From Phyllobacterium chamaecytisi (GTDB taxonomy: Bacteria; Pseudomonadota; Alphaproteobacteria; Rhizobiales; Rhizobiaceae), in NCBI RefSeq assembly GCF_020164455.1, contig NZ_JAIQWW010000015.1:62001-126000 (forward strand): 64,000 bases of DNA. Direction: 5' to 3'. The translations under genes were made by a program, and so were the position numbers. The notes under the pieces are model-generated. The model made no database searches. It had not been told where the DNA came from and was given only the letters and a program-made list of their open reading frames with translations. Each line of letters starts with the position of its first letter. Within the stretch, counting starts at the first letter, position 1. Shown here in pieces: positions 63,804-64,000 of the stretch.

Positions 63804-64000
63804 TTATACGGCCCGGGCCATCTCAAGCGAGCCGTCCACGCGACCCATCCCCGTACCGTACGCTTTAAAAGGGGGCTGGTACGCCTCCTGGTCCATGCTG
63901 TTCCGGTATACCGCTGCAGCTTGGGTGCGATTGTGAACCCGCAGCTTGCGGATAAGATTATGCACATGAACCTTGACGGTGTGTTCGGAGAGCGACAGCC
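63804..64000 (-). CDS. LuxR-type regulator, C-terminal part (cut by window edge)
   Basis: The last 65 residues of a LuxR/GerE helix-turn-helix protein: LSLSEHTVKVHVHNLIRKLR and VHNRTQAAAVYRNSMD, then a tail ending SLEMARAV at a TAA (63804-63806). The helix-turn-helix is almost identical to that of the regulator at 55142 (HTVKVHVHNLIRKLR, HNRTQA, YRNSM), at DNA level also clearly similar. The N-terminal part lies beyond base 64000. Confidence 0.85.
   Translation of the reverse strand, partial: LSLSEHTVKVHVHNLIRKLRVHNRTQAAAVYRNSMDQEAYQPPFKAYGTGMGRVDGSLEMARAV

Overview
The window is chromosomal-type DNA of an alphaproteobacterium of the order Hyphomicrobiales (Rhizobiales), most likely near Brucella/Ochrobactrum or Phyllobacterium. 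The best taxonomic marker is the porin at 22888-24018, whose mature N-terminus and VRVCDAYGAGFFYIPG segment follow the Brucella Omp2a/2b family. The ExoY/ExoF/ExoP-type polysaccharide genes and a YcaO-TfuA pair also fit the rhizobial lineage. No rRNA, tRNA, CRISPR array or intact insertion sequence was found.

Layout. (1) 1-11878 is exopolysaccharide locus I: a truncated polymerase/ligase-like membrane protein, ExoF-like export protein, GT2, an ExoP-like chain-length protein with a broken P-loop and the ExoY priming transferase on the minus strand; divergently a Crp/Fnr regulator, two GT4 enzymes, a Wzx flippase and a secreted GH16 glycanase. (2) 12803-17362 is a 1519-residue autotransporter. 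(3) 17524-20484 is a class III nucleotide cyclase with five PAS domains, four of them near-identical. (4) 20485-22480 is decayed DNA: a dispersed repeat, a cupin-type (DMSP-lyase-like) remnant and a twice-frameshifted tyrosine recombinase. (5) 22888-25643 holds the porin, an FAD oxidoreductase and a small partner gene.

(6) 26022-54755 is a second, larger polysaccharide locus. It has its own flippase, WecA-like priming enzyme, polymerase, intact ExoP-like ATPase, ExoF-like protein, at least six glycosyltransferases, pyruvyl and acetyl transferases and GDP-fucose synthase. It also has a compact sugar-modification block (aminotransferase, epimerases, C-methyltransferase, nucleotidylyltransferase, PIG-L deacetylase, DUF4910 protein, DUF4038 hydrolase). 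Within one window there are therefore two priming enzymes, two flippases, two polymerases and two ExoP/ExoF pairs.

(7) 55142-64000 is an accessory region. Two related LuxR-type regulators flank it; the right one runs off the window end. Between them lie a 269-bp non-coding element with terminal inverted repeats, a SARP/BTAD-TPR regulator, two small precursor-like peptides, a YcaO cyclodehydratase and TfuA. The second peptide carries eight RAH-containing core units, five of them 18-19 residue tandem copies. Neither peptide contains cysteine, so this looks like a multi-core RiPP pathway (probably thioamide or Ser/Thr/backbone chemistry) and is the most novel system here. Degraded conserved genes follow it.
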